DNA of 64,000 bases from NCBI RefSeq assembly GCF_016406125.1, contig NZ_CP066339.1, forward strand, positions 3,658,001 through 3,722,000, given 5' to 3'. Both the position numbers and the translations under genes were made by a program. Below, piece by piece: positions 1 through 8,361 of the stretch. This DNA is from Alicyclobacillus sp. SO9 (GTDB taxonomy: Bacteria; Bacillota; Bacilli; Alicyclobacillales; Alicyclobacillaceae). Within the stretch, counting starts at the first letter, position 1. Each line of letters begins with the position of its first letter. The notes beneath the pieces are model-generated. The model was not told where the DNA came from, made no database searches, and was given only the letters and a program-made list of their open reading frames with translations.

Positions 1-1
1 C

Positions 2-508
2 GGTATTGTCATCAGCATCTTCCTCATGACGATGCTTTGCTTAACTCCAATTCCGTCAGAAAGTCTTTTGTTCGTTCTGATGCGCGTATATGGAATCGCT
101 TGGGGCGTATTTTACGGGTGGATCGGACTGGTCTTGAGCAGCATTATCATTTTCATTGTGATGAGAAAACTCGGATCGGAGTTTGTACAGTCCAAAACCT
201 ATCCTAAGTGGTTTCAAATGATTGATAGTGCCATCTCAACAACCGGTATTCGCGGACTCCTTATTTCTCGACTTTTGCCTATTCCAGCGTTTTTCTCAAG
301 CCTCATTATTGCCATCATGCCGTCCGTAAGATTTCGGGACTATTTGTGGACAAGTGCCGTTTCTGTAATCCCCTATTACCTTGGCATCATGCTTATCTAT
401 AAAGGACTGACAGGGTCTGTGGCAGTCTGGCTGCCTCTGGGGGTCTTGGTACTTTTAGGGCTCTCACTGTTGAGTTCCCGCATCAAGAAACGCCAGAACT
501 TTTGGTGA
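2..508 (+). CDS. TVP38/TMEM64 (DedA-like) membrane protein, 5' end outside window
   Basis: The reading frame is open from the first bases of the window, so the N-terminus is missing; the first in-window ATG (26) is probably internal. What remains is about 168 residues of hydrophobic protein with four to five membrane segments. It contains the SRLLPIPAFFSS stretch, which resembles the central R-x-x-P signature of SNARE-associated/TVP38 proteins, and a basic C-terminus (RIKKRQ). Members of this family sit in the cytoplasmic membrane and have been linked to phospholipid flipping and envelope homeostasis; the substrate here is unknown. It converges on lgt. Family assignment is fairly good, function is not. 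Confidence 0.6.
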   Translation, partial: GIVISIFLMTMLCLTPIPSESLLFVLMRVYGIAWGVFYGWIGLVLSSIIIFIVMRKLGSEFVQSKTYPKWFQMIDSAISTTGIRGLLISRLLPIPAFFSSLIIAIMPSVRFRDYLWTSAVSVIPYYLGIMLIYKGLTGSVAVWLPLGVLVLLGLSLLSSRIKKRQNFW

Positions 509-581
509 GAGCCCTAAAATCAATCGCATTATTCAAGCGGTACATGCTAGAACAAATGGAATATGGTTGTTACCGTCAACT

Positions 582-1421
582 TTACTCTGTCTCTGCACTA
601 TCCGCTAGTTCTTCAGCTTGATACCCCGAATACGATACCCGCTTGTCACGATTCTTAACGAATACCCAGATTGCGACGCCAATCCCAATCACCACTGAGA
701 CCAAAGCTGTGTACTGTGCTGCATCCCAGCCCAGAGCAAAACGCGGCGAATCTCCTCGCAGCATCTCCATAAAGAACCTCATCGCATTGTACGTAATGAG
801 ATAATAGGAAAAAGCTGTACCGGAAGGCCATTTCTTCTTGCGTTGGAACAAAATCAAAAGAACAGCAAACAGAATGATGTCTGCTTGAGCCTCCCATACC
901 ACTGACGGCCAGAGGGGCTGTCCAGGATACTGTTGTGCTGCCAATGTGCTCTTCGGAAACAGGACTCCAAAATTGTGGTGCGTAGGAGCTCCGTATGCAC
1001 TGCCATTCATGAAGTCGGCATCACGTCCGATGCTCTGACCAATCAGGATGCCGGGTGCGGCTAAATCGGCAAAGTGAAAGAGGCTACGTTTCTTCCTCCA
1101 CAGATACCAAACGCCGGCTGCAAAACCACCCACAATTCCCCCCTGAATGGACAGACCTCCGTTCCACACGGCAATAATCTGGCCTAAGTGATGCGCATAA
1201 AAAGACCAGTCAAAGAAAAACACCTGCCAAAATCTGGCGCCGATAATTCCGCCCAGCAGGCAGAGGGGACCCATGTTCCACCAGTGTTCGCTGTCGCCTG
1301 GTTCGCCGTACACTTTCGTGAAATAAAGTGTGACAGCAAGTCCAAGCAAAAAAGCCAGCGCAAAAATGGTGCTGTAGGAGCGAACTGGAAAGGAACCAAT
1401 GTGAAACCAATACGAATGCAT
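582..1421 (-). CDS. lgt: Lgt-like prolipoprotein diacylglyceryl transferase with altered signature
   Basis: Lgt moves a diacylglyceryl group from phosphatidylglycerol to the lipobox cysteine of prolipoproteins in the membrane. The protein (about 279 residues, normal length) has seven hydrophobic segments, the early RSY motif, GGLSIQGG, and a C-terminal RFFMEMLRGD that matches the family's R/E pair. The central signature normally reads like RxGNFxNxExxG; here it is IGRDADFMNGSAYG, so the Asn usually needed for activity is Asp and the following Glu is Ser. ATG at 1421 is preferred over a GTG at 1430 because GAGGTG sits six to eight bases upstream of it. It follows pilT by about 100 bases on the same strand. 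Either a divergent true Lgt or a paralogue. Confidence 0.85.
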   Translation of the reverse strand: MHSYWFHIGSFPVRSYSTIFALAFLLGLAVTLYFTKVYGEPGDSEHWWNMGPLCLLGGIIGARFWQVFFFDWSFYAHHLGQIIAVWNGGLSIQGGIVGGFAAGVWYLWRKKRSLFHFADLAAPGILIGQSIGRDADFMNGSAYGAPTHHNFGVLFPKSTLAAQQYPGQPLWPSVVWEAQADIILFAVLLILFQRKKKWPSGTAFSYYLITYNAMRFFMEMLRGDSPRFALGWDAAQYTALVSVVIGIGVAIWVFVKNRDKRVSYSGYQAEELADSAETE

Positions 1422-1522
1422 CTCTTGCACCTCAATCTTTGTCCAAAGTATTTATCAGGTACGTGTCTGTCCAAATTGAACTTCTTTATTGTAACGTACT
1501 CGTCCTGATTAGGCACACTCAA

Positions 1523-2536
1523 TTAGAAAAACTCTGAATGCAGTCTGGTTTTAGCTATTTTCCCTAAGGACTGTAATTCCTTTAGGTGCATATCGAAGGT
1601 CTGCATTCCATAAGATTTGCCCGTCTGCATTGTAGAACGAATTTGATGAATCTTTTCAGTTCGAATTAAGTTCGCTACTGCAGCCGTGTTGATGAGTATC
1701 TCCATCACAGCCACCCGGCTTTTGCCGTCTGACGAGACCACTAGCTTTTGTGCCACCACACCCTGCAGAACCCCGGCCAATTGAACACGTATTTGCGCCT
1801 GTTGACCAGGCGGATAGACGTCAACAATTCGGTCTATTGTCTGCACCGCATCTCCCGTATGCATCGTAGCAAAGACCAGGTGTCCAGTTTCGGCCGCAGT
1901 AATAGCCGTGCTGATGGTCTCTAAATCGCGCATTTCTCCCACCAAAATGACATCGGGATCTTGGCGCAAAGACGCTCTCAAGGCAGGAGCAAACCCTTTC
2001 GTATCCAGGCCCACCTCACGTTGGTCAATGATGGACAAATCATGTTTGTGCAAGTATTCAATGGGATCTTCCAGCGTAATGATGTGTTTTCTGCTGTGGT
2101 GATTCAAATAGTCGATAAGGGCAGCGAGAGTGGTGGATTTGCCACTTCCAGTCGGACCTGTGACCAGCACAAGGCCGTGGGTCTTCTCTGTCAATTGCGT
2201 CAGACTGGCGGGCAGTGCCAGCTCCTCAACGGAAGGCACATGATTAGGGACCACCCGTACGGCAATACTTACACACCCGCGCTGTCTGTAGACATTCACT
2301 CGAAACCGTGACAGGCCCTGCACACTGTATGAAAAATCCAACTCGCCATTTTCACTGAAACGTATCCATTCGTCTTTTGACATCATATCCTTGGCCAAGC
2401 TTTCCGTATCATCTGGAGTTAAGGCGATGCCCTCGGTTATCAGCTCTCCATTAATCCGATAAGTTGGCGGCACATTCACCGAAATATGTAAATCCGACGC
2501 ATGTTTCTCGACCGCTTGTTGTAGTATCTCCAGCAA
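1523..2536 (-). CDS. pilT: PilT-family retraction ATPase
   Basis: This is a 337-residue hexameric type IV pilus ATPase of the PilT (retraction) class. Visible are the N-terminal SDLHIS segment, Walker A GPTGSGKST (around residue 127), the Asp box and Walker B DPDVILVGEMRD, the His box HTGDAVQTIDRIVDVYP, and ANLIRTEKIHQI, the counterpart of the AIRNLIRE motif specific to retraction ATPases. The start is TTG at 2536, with GAGGAG eight bases before it. No pilin, PilB, PilC or PilM genes are nearby, so it is an orphan as far as this window shows. It probably powers pilus retraction or DNA-uptake pili encoded elsewhere. Confidence 0.9.
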   Translation of the reverse strand: MLEILQQAVEKHASDLHISVNVPPTYRINGELITEGIALTPDDTESLAKDMMSKDEWIRFSENGELDFSYSVQGLSRFRVNVYRQRGCVSIAVRVVPNHVPSVEELALPASLTQLTEKTHGLVLVTGPTGSGKSTTLAALIDYLNHHSRKHIITLEDPIEYLHKHDLSIIDQREVGLDTKGFAPALRASLRQDPDVILVGEMRDLETISTAITAAETGHLVFATMHTGDAVQTIDRIVDVYPPGQQAQIRVQLAGVLQGVVAQKLVVSSDGKSRVAVMEILINTAAVANLIRTEKIHQIRSTMQTGKSYGMQTFDMHLKELQSLGKIAKTRLHSEFF

Positions 2537-2774
2537 TGCTCTCTCTCCTCACAAGAACTTGCACACATTGTAGCGCAGGGCTCCTGTCAAAATTCTCCGG
2601 CGGCCCTTGAAAGTCAGAACGACCGGCAGCGCCCATACAGCCCCTGAGACTTCGGCATCCATATACAGGTATCCTGTCAAAAAAGCTGTATTTTCTAGTT
2701 TTCTTGGGAAAACCTACAGTACAGAATTAACCTGTGTCATGCAGAAAGTCAATCTTATTGCTGGAGTGATGTCA

Positions 2775-3332
2775 ATGAAAATGCTAACGAGAGCAGCGGC
2801 CCTTGCGACCGTTGCGACGCTATCCTTATCAACAGTGTTTCCCACCACATCTTTTGCTCGCTCAACAGTCGGCCAAGGGCAATATGAGACACTCGATTTT
2901 CACGTCATAAACGCCAATCAGCAGAATATCTCAGGAGCCCGTGTCATCTGCATCGACCCAGATGGAAAAGTCCTCCGCTCTGGCATTACCAACAAAAAAG
3001 GTGACTGGACTTGCAGGATTCCGCTTCAACCAGACCCCAGATTCGATGAAGCCAGAGAAATGGGGATTATTACAGCAATGGCTGTGGCCAAAGGATACAA
3101 CGAATCCGTCGTATTCGAAGTGCCTGTTGTGAACCAAGCACAGCAGCCCATTACAATGGAGCCGATTCGGCCAAATCGACGAAACGAGCCGACGTATGCA
3201 CTGGGTAACTTGCATCGCCATGACATCCTAAAAATGGTAGATGATTATGCGAAGCAACTCAAGTTAAAAAAACAGCCTCCAGTAGCTGGCGAACAAGGCT
3301 ATTCAGCGTGGGGACCTGATATTCAAAAATAA
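2775..3332 (+). CDS. secreted protein with Ig/CNA-B-like domain, unknown function
   Basis: A 185-residue exported protein. Residues 1-29 form a Sec signal peptide (KMLTRAAALATVATLSLSTVFP) with likely cleavage after SFA. The mature part begins with a beta-rich domain (VINANQQNISGARVICIDPDGKVLRSG) that resembles carboxypeptidase-regulatory/CNA-B folds seen in cell-surface proteins; the C-terminus is basic. The start at 2775 follows GGAG with good spacing; a start at 2769 is possible, and the longer frame from 2607 lacks a signal peptide. It is 21 bases upstream of a SpoIID/LytB-like secreted protein, so the two probably form an operon acting at the envelope or spore surface. I do not recognise a specific function. 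Confidence 0.65.
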   Translation: MKMLTRAAALATVATLSLSTVFPTTSFARSTVGQGQYETLDFHVINANQQNISGARVICIDPDGKVLRSGITNKKGDWTCRIPLQPDPRFDEAREMGIITAMAVAKGYNESVVFEVPVVNQAQQPITMEPIRPNRRNEPTYALGNLHRHDILKMVDDYAKQLKLKKQPPVAGEQGYSAWGPDIQK

Positions 3333-3353
3333 TTGTAAAGAGAGGTGACACGC

Positions 3354-3971
3354 ATGCCGGCGACAAGATTTGCTGTCGCGTTAACTGCGTGTGTCTTGAG
3401 TCTAAGTGTCTTGACTCCCCTTGAAGTCAATGCACAGCCCCTGCAGACGGTCTATAACACTAGACTGCCAAGGGTGATTCGGGTTGCGATACGCGCAAAT
3501 AACAATCCGAGCGGAAAGATTCTATACGTACAAACCATCGGGTTCCAGGAGTACTGCGACGATGTCTTGCCGAATGAATGGCTTCCAACGTGGAATCTCG
3601 ATGCGCTTAAAGCCGGCGCTGTGGCCATTAAGATGTTTGCTTGGTACCACACCTTACATCCGGTGACGCAAGGCGGCCTCACATACGATGTAGATAATAC
3701 AACCAACTTTCAGCAGTTCAAGTATAAGACGGGTACACCGCTCACCAATAAGGCGGTCAGAGACACGTGGAAAATTGCCTATGTTCCGCAGAATGCCGAA
3801 GTAAAAGAACTCAATTACCGCGCAGGGATGCCTAACAATCCCAATTGGCCGTATGTTGGTTCCAATACAATGTCACAATGGGGATCAGAGTACTGGTGTT
3901 CAATTGGCAAGCTAAACTACCGAACCGTCTTAAACCTGTTTTACCCCAATCATCAAGTACGCTGGATATAA
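3354..3971 (+). CDS. secreted SpoIID/LytB domain protein
   Basis: A 205-residue exported protein: signal peptide (residues 1-28, cleavage near VNA) followed by a SpoIID/LytB domain. Features shared with SpoIID, a lytic transglycosylase that strips glycan in spore engulfment, and with LytB are GFQEYCDDVLPNEW (the Glu of NEW aligns with the catalytic Glu), WNLDALKAGAVAIKMFAWYH, TTNFQQF, and the terminal MSQWGSEYWCSIG with LNLFYPN. The ATG at 3354 follows AGAGAGG; a GTG at 3345 is less likely. It lacks the long N-terminal region and repeats of LytB and is shorter than SpoIID, so it is probably a stand-alone peptidoglycan-acting protein, co-transcribed with the gene before it. Confidence 0.8.
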   Translation: MPATRFAVALTACVLSLSVLTPLEVNAQPLQTVYNTRLPRVIRVAIRANNNPSGKILYVQTIGFQEYCDDVLPNEWLPTWNLDALKAGAVAIKMFAWYHTLHPVTQGGLTYDVDNTTNFQQFKYKTGTPLTNKAVRDTWKIAYVPQNAEVKELNYRAGMPNNPNWPYVGSNTMSQWGSEYWCSIGKLNYRTVLNLFYPNHQVRWI

Positions 3972-4046
3972 CCCACCATTCATCTTGACCCACTTATTGA
4001 CGCAGGGTCGACCTCATGGTGCACACAGAATCATATGACGAACCCA

Positions 4047-4082
4047 TAAAAAAGGACCGAAGCAATTGTCCCCTTCGGTCCT
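4047..4082 (-). terminator. rho-independent terminator
   Basis: Perfect 10-bp stem AGGACCGAAG (4053-4062) / CTTCGGTCCT (4073-4082) with a 10-base loop. On the minus strand it is followed by a run of six T, 15 bases after the stop of the gene ending at 4097. Confidence 0.9.
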
Positions 4083-4096
4083 ACCGCAAAGTCAAT

Positions 4097-4531
4097 TCAC
4101 AATTCAACACTTGTCAGTTTCAGAAAACGTTGCATTTGTTCGCTGATATCTCTTGCGACTCTAGCACCCAGAGAGGCAATCGCGTTGTCATCCTGAGCCA
4201 GACAATGCCAGGCAAATGTCTTCCCGATGCTCTGCCATGTCTCATCTTTAGACTCTGTTCGCGCAGCATCAGTATAAGCATCCAAGCGCTTTTGCACCAC
4301 ATCCATGTTTAGTCCGGATTGATTCATTAGAGACCAAAAAGCTTCCATGACTGCGGTACGCTTGAAGTTGTCCTGGTAAATCAAGTATGTGTTCAGTTCG
4401 ATTAGAAACATCGAAAGATACACTAATTCATTTTCCATGCGCTCCTGTTTTTGCGACGGTACGTCTTTGGACGGTGTAAGCTCCGTTTGAATCTGAGCCA
4501 CCAAACCTGAGGCAATCTCACCGGGAGTCAT
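4097..4531 (-). CDS. conserved-type hypothetical protein, DsrE partner
   Basis: A 144-residue soluble, largely helical protein without signal peptide or membrane segment. I do not recognise a family. It has no obvious metal-binding Cys cluster (one Cys, in WHCLAQD). It lies 39 bases downstream of the DsrE-like gene and ends just before a strong terminator, so the two form a compact operon. By context it may act with DsrE in reactive-sulfur or redox handling; that is inference only. Confidence 0.6.
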   Translation of the reverse strand: MTPGEIASGLVAQIQTELTPSKDVPSQKQERMENELVYLSMFLIELNTYLIYQDNFKRTAVMEAFWSLMNQSGLNMDVVQKRLDAYTDAARTESKDETWQSIGKTFAWHCLAQDDNAIASLGARVARDISEQMQRFLKLTSVEL

Positions 4532-4570
4532 AAATTCACCAACATTTCAGGTAATGTATTGACGCCGACC

Positions 4571-4930
4571 TTACATGACAATCGGCGTGTACCCGTCTTT
4601 CACGAAGGCAGCAATACTCGGATGGCCATTAATCTCATTTAAGCGGGGCAGTCCTGTTTGCAAAACTGGTTCCTCCACACCCATCATAGTGGAACAGAAT
4701 TCACAAACACCTGCAACCAATCCCAAGTCTTTAACCTTAAGATAAAGCTGATGAGACGGCTTCTCTGTATTCGCAGCCAATGCTGCAAGGGATTTGACAC
4801 CGGCACCGTCAAACACGATTTTTACTTCAATGCCTGCGTCGTGCAACTCGATGGCATACAATAACGCATGAGCAGCCTTTGCACCCTCATCTTCATTAGC
4901 ATGAACAAATATCACAAACTTGGAATCCAT
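4571..4930 (-). CDS. DsrE-family sulfur-transfer-like protein
   Basis: A 119-residue small cytoplasmic protein of the DsrE/DsrF-like fold. It has an N-terminal beta strand (KFVIFVHANEDEG), an alternating alpha/beta pattern, and a central VCEFCSTMMGV segment whose Cys residues sit where family members carry persulfide. DsrE-like proteins relay sulfane sulfur or sense it. The start ATG at 4930 follows GGAGGT with normal spacing. An imperfect palindrome resembling CsoR/CstR operators is centred about 49 bases upstream, which fits control by a persulfide-sensing repressor. First gene of a two-gene operon. Confidence 0.75.
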   Translation of the reverse strand: MDSKFVIFVHANEDEGAKAAHALLYAIELHDAGIEVKIVFDGAGVKSLAALAANTEKPSHQLYLKVKDLGLVAGVCEFCSTMMGVEEPVLQTGLPRLNEINGHPSIAAFVKDGYTPIVM

Positions 4931-4970
4931 GTATAATCTACCTCCATTTAAAAAATATGTTACTTCCCAA

Positions 4971-4987
4971 ATACCCTGATGGGTACC
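4971..4987. promoter_or_regulatory. CsoR/CstR-like operator
   Basis: ATACCCTGATGGGTACC contains TACCC-N4-GGGTA, the arrangement typical of CsoR-family (copper or persulfide) operators. It lies 41-57 bases upstream of the DsrE start, where it would block or overlap the promoter; a TTGACA-like element is just upstream on the minus strand. No CsoR/CstR gene is in the window. Confidence 0.55.
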
Positions 4988-5311
4988 TAATTATCATATC
5001 AGGCACTGTCAATAATATCTCCAGCAAGAGGCTTAAAAATCCCTTAACGGCAAGAATTACGGGCATTTTTCAAAGAAACTTCAAAGCAAACTTGTGGGGG
5101 AATTTCCAATTACGACCGAAAAAAGTAGAATAATTATCTATGAAAAGTGATATGATAGAAGTCAATTCGGAGTGTGCATATCACCTCACAACATTGGATT
5201 TCAGTGGTCAATTAATGCTAGAATCTGAAGAGCTTTAGTGAAAGGATTTGACCCAGGATAAAGTCACAGTGCATCAACCATCTGTACTGATCCATGAAAG
5301 GTGATTTCTCA

Positions 5312-6649
5312 ATGCGATATCTGTATAGAGTGTTAATACTTCTGCTGACAACTGCCACAATGGGTACAATCTACATCTTCCAGGGTGGTCAGTTTCGTCA
5401 ACACGGCCTGTCTGGCACAGTCACCTACCCCATGTTTCCGAATGACATTACACTGATTTGGGTAATGACGCTGCCTGTCGCCTTTTGCCTGTGGCTAGGA
5501 TGGGTTTTCTTTCTTCAACACGTCCCTTGGCGCAACGCCAAGATTCCTTCTGAGATGGAAGGTAAGATCGTTATTCGTTATGTCACGCGCGGCATCAATA
5601 AGGAGGCTGTGTCGCTTTCCGTCACTACAGCCTACGAGGTGTTTGAAGCAGCCGGATTTAGTAACAGGCTGTCTATACAAGTTATCAGTGACAGGGATAT
5701 TCCGCTTCCCTCTTACGCGGAAATCGTTCTGGTTCCGAGTGACTTCAAAACACCTGAGAATTCCTTGTATAAGGCACGTGCCTTGTACTACTGTCAACAA
5801 AAGAAGCCTCTGTCTTCTGACGAATGGGTATTGTACCTGGACGAAGAATCAAGATTGACGAAGTCGTCGGTCGAGGGGATTGTCACCTTTGTCAATCAAC
5901 ACCATCAAAAAGCAAAACCGCCTATTGGCCAAGGGCCCATTGTCTACACGGGCGGACGTTGGTTTTGGCGCGGAGCGGACGCCCTGCGGCTTGCCGATGA
6001 CTTAGGCAGGTTTCAACTGCAATATACACTTGGTGTACCCGTATTTGGTGCACATGGGTCGTATTTACTGTTAAGAGGCGATGTTGATAAGGTCTTACCG
6101 TTTGACGTGGGTGAGCCCAATTCGTTGACCGAGGATACCGCGTGGGCTCTTACTGCATGGCAAAACGGGTACCGATTCGGTTGGGTTAACGGATTTATCC
6201 TTGAACAGCCTCCAGGCACTGTCAAAGACTTTCTCAAACAGAGGCAGCGTTGGCTGTCAGGTATGAAGTTGGTTGTGAAATGCCCCAAGATTCAGTGGCG
6301 GTATAAGATACCGATTGCAATCTACACATACCTGTGGCAAGTCTCGTTTCTCTCCATCATGCTGACGGTTCTTATTTTTGTCTGGGGTTTACATCCGCCG
6401 TTGGCAGTGCAGTTAATTACAGATTTTTCTACATCAGTGTATGTCGTTGCTTACTTGATTGGAAATATTGTTACAAGCTACATCACGAAGCGACCACTGA
6501 TGATTTTAACCACCATGCTGTATCCAATTTACGGTGTGCTGGAGTCGACAGCATCCTTGCTTGCATTACGCAAGTTGAAGCATTTTTACGTAGTAAAAAA
6601 ACCGCGGACAGAAAATCCGCTGTCTCCGGTGCCAGACTCCAATCACTAA
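5312..6649 (+). CDS. membrane-bound family 2-type glycosyltransferase
   Basis: A 445-residue processive-type glycosyltransferase. Two N-terminal membrane segments (residues 1-25 and about 45-70) are followed by a cytoplasmic GT-A domain with LDEESRLT (DxD-like), TEDTAWALTAWQNGY (the ED catalytic-base motif) and the acceptor motif QRQRWLSGM (QxxRW). Three to four C-terminal membrane segments follow. The layout resembles egghead/BRE3-like GT2 enzymes. The ATG at 5312 is preferred to 5294 because AAAGGTG lies about eight bases before it. It is a single-gene unit ending in a terminator at 6702. The product (a glycolipid or exopolysaccharide) cannot be deduced from context. Confidence 0.8.
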   Translation: MRYLYRVLILLLTTATMGTIYIFQGGQFRQHGLSGTVTYPMFPNDITLIWVMTLPVAFCLWLGWVFFLQHVPWRNAKIPSEMEGKIVIRYVTRGINKEAVSLSVTTAYEVFEAAGFSNRLSIQVISDRDIPLPSYAEIVLVPSDFKTPENSLYKARALYYCQQKKPLSSDEWVLYLDEESRLTKSSVEGIVTFVNQHHQKAKPPIGQGPIVYTGGRWFWRGADALRLADDLGRFQLQYTLGVPVFGAHGSYLLLRGDVDKVLPFDVGEPNSLTEDTAWALTAWQNGYRFGWVNGFILEQPPGTVKDFLKQRQRWLSGMKLVVKCPKIQWRYKIPIAIYTYLWQVSFLSIMLTVLIFVWGLHPPLAVQLITDFSTSVYVVAYLIGNIVTSYITKRPLMILTTMLYPIYGVLESTASLLALRKLKHFYVVKKPRTENPLSPVPDSNH

Positions 6650-6701
6650 ACGCGCTTTCCCTGGTGTCCCGTAAAATGAGTGAGTAAAATCCCGATTTTA
6701 G

Positions 6702-6732
6702 ACCCGCCTTCTAAACTGAAGGTGGGTTTTTC
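6702..6732 (+). terminator. rho-independent terminator after glycosyltransferase
   Basis: Stem ACCCGCCTTC (6702-6711) / GAAGGTGGGT (6718-6727), one G-T pair, six-base loop, followed on the plus strand by a T-run. Confidence 0.85.
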
Positions 6733-6811
6733 TCTGCTAACAGCCACCTTGACGGAACGAGCGCGCAACTCCGCCAACTTGCCCTGACCCCCCTCCACAC
6801 TGGTACAGCGT

Positions 6812-6833
6812 TTTACATGCATAAAAATGTAAA
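6812..6833. promoter_or_regulatory. inverted repeat upstream of cydAB
   Basis: TTTACAT-N8-ATGTAAA, perfect seven-base arms, 120 bases before cydA. It does not match Rex (TTGTGAA-N4-TTCACAA) or FNR sites. It could be the operator of another respiratory regulator or chance in an AT-rich leader. The rest of 6733-6952 shows no gene. Confidence 0.3.
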
Positions 6834-6952
6834 TCCAGATGCAAACTTTAGACACCCGACTAACATATGGAACATCAACTTTAACAGAATTCCCTGAAGA
6901 AATGTGCTGGTAGGGTTTTGTCTATTGTTCAGTACAGGAGGATTTTGCGGAC

Positions 6953-8335
6953 ATGAGCAACCTTTTTTTTGCTCGAACACAATTTGGCGTAACAACTGTA
7001 TATCATTTCCTATACGTCCCCATGACCATTGGGCTGGCTTTTTTGTTGGCATTGATGGAGACGGTGTATTTTCGAACCGGGAACGAAACCTACAAGAAAA
7101 TGACGCAGTTTTGGGGCAAACTGTTTCTTATTAACTTTGCTGTTGGAGTGGTAACGGGCATTATGCAGGAGTTCCAGTTTGGAATGAACTGGTCCGACTA
7201 TTCTCGCTTTGTCGGCGATGTTTTCGGTGCCCCTCTCGCTGTTGAGGCACTTGCCGCATTTTTCTTGGAATCCACGTTTTTGGGTATATGGCTATTCGGG
7301 TGGGACAAGGTCTCAAAGGGTGTTCATCTTCTTTCCATCTGGCTCGTATTCATAGGAACGACACTGTCAGCATTTTGGATTCTCACCGCCAACTCCTTCA
7401 TGCAGGAACCAACCGGTTACGCCATGCGCGGCGGCCACGCTGAAATGGCCAGTTTCGGTGCTCTGGTTACAAACATGCAGCAGTGGTTCGAGTTCCCACA
7501 TGTACTTTTTGCCGCTCTTACCACCGGCGCTTTCTTTATCACAGGAGTCAGCGCTTATCAACTCATCAAGAAGCGGGCAGTCAACATTTTTCGCACCTCC
7601 TTTCAAGTCGCTGCCATAGTAGGGGTAGTCGCGAGCATCCTCACTGCTGTTCTAGGGCACGACCAGGCACAACACATTGTTCGGGCCCAACCGATGAAAA
7701 TGGCTGCTTCGGAAGCACTTTGGAACACGAGTCCAGAACATGCACCATGGACATTATTTACCGTCATTGACACCAACAAGAAGCACAATACCGCGGCGAT
7801 TAAAATCCCTTACGGGCTAAGCATTCTGGCATATAACCAGCCAACCGGTAAGGTTCAAGGTATGAATCAACTTCAAGCCCAGTATGAGAAGAAATATGGT
7901 CCTGGCAACTATATCCCTCCGGTCAAGACCACATTCTGGAGTTTTCGCATTATGGTCCTTGCCGGCGTCTTAATGATTCTCTTTTCGTTATATGGCCTGT
8001 ACCTCTCCATTAAAGGAAAGCTGAAAGAACACCCATTCTTTCTTAAAATCATGATACTTTCCATCTCTCTCCCGTTTATCGCAAATACCACAGGTTGGCT
8101 GATGACAGAGATAGGGCGGCAGCCTTGGGCTGTTTTCGGACTTCTCAAAACGGCGAGCGGCGTCTCGCCAACTGTCACAGCCGGCATGGTATTAACGACA
8201 CTGCTCGGCTTTGCACTGGTATATCTGCTCCTCATCATGACGGATATTTTCCTCTTCGTCAAAGTAATTAAGGACGGTCCAGATAAGGAAAATCCGGATT
8301 CCGATGCAGCAGATACAACCGTACCATCCCTTTAA
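6953..8335 (+). CDS. cydA: cytochrome bd quinol oxidase subunit I
   Basis: Subunit I carries haems b558, b595 and d and oxidises quinol while reducing oxygen to water in the cytoplasmic membrane. The 460-residue protein has nine hydrophobic segments, the N-terminal RTQFGVTTVYHFLYVP with haem-ligand His, EALAAFFLEST (acidic haem/proton residues), HVLFAALTTGAFF with a second His ligand, and the GRQPW signature (TEIGRQPWAVFGLLKT). The Q-loop is of the short Gram-positive type. The start follows AGGAGG. cydB follows after 26 bases. No cydCD assembly transporter is in the window. Confidence 0.97.
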   Translation: MSNLFFARTQFGVTTVYHFLYVPMTIGLAFLLALMETVYFRTGNETYKKMTQFWGKLFLINFAVGVVTGIMQEFQFGMNWSDYSRFVGDVFGAPLAVEALAAFFLESTFLGIWLFGWDKVSKGVHLLSIWLVFIGTTLSAFWILTANSFMQEPTGYAMRGGHAEMASFGALVTNMQQWFEFPHVLFAALTTGAFFITGVSAYQLIKKRAVNIFRTSFQVAAIVGVVASILTAVLGHDQAQHIVRAQPMKMAASEALWNTSPEHAPWTLFTVIDTNKKHNTAAIKIPYGLSILAYNQPTGKVQGMNQLQAQYEKKYGPGNYIPPVKTTFWSFRIMVLAGVLMILFSLYGLYLSIKGKLKEHPFFLKIMILSISLPFIANTTGWLMTEIGRQPWAVFGLLKTASGVSPTVTAGMVLTTLLGFALVYLLLIMTDIFLFVKVIKDGPDKENPDSDAADTTVPSL

Positions 8336-8361
8336 TTCACGGCTCACCTGGAGGTGGCAAG

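Noticed and set aside
4041-4082. Plus-strand terminator for the SpoIID-like gene
   Set aside because: The T-tract lies on the minus-strand side only; it terminates the gene ending at 4097.
5141-5239. 32-codon ORF before the glycosyltransferase
   Set aside because: No ribosome binding site and no distinctive composition; the 4931-5311 region otherwise holds only promoter-like and operator-like sequence.
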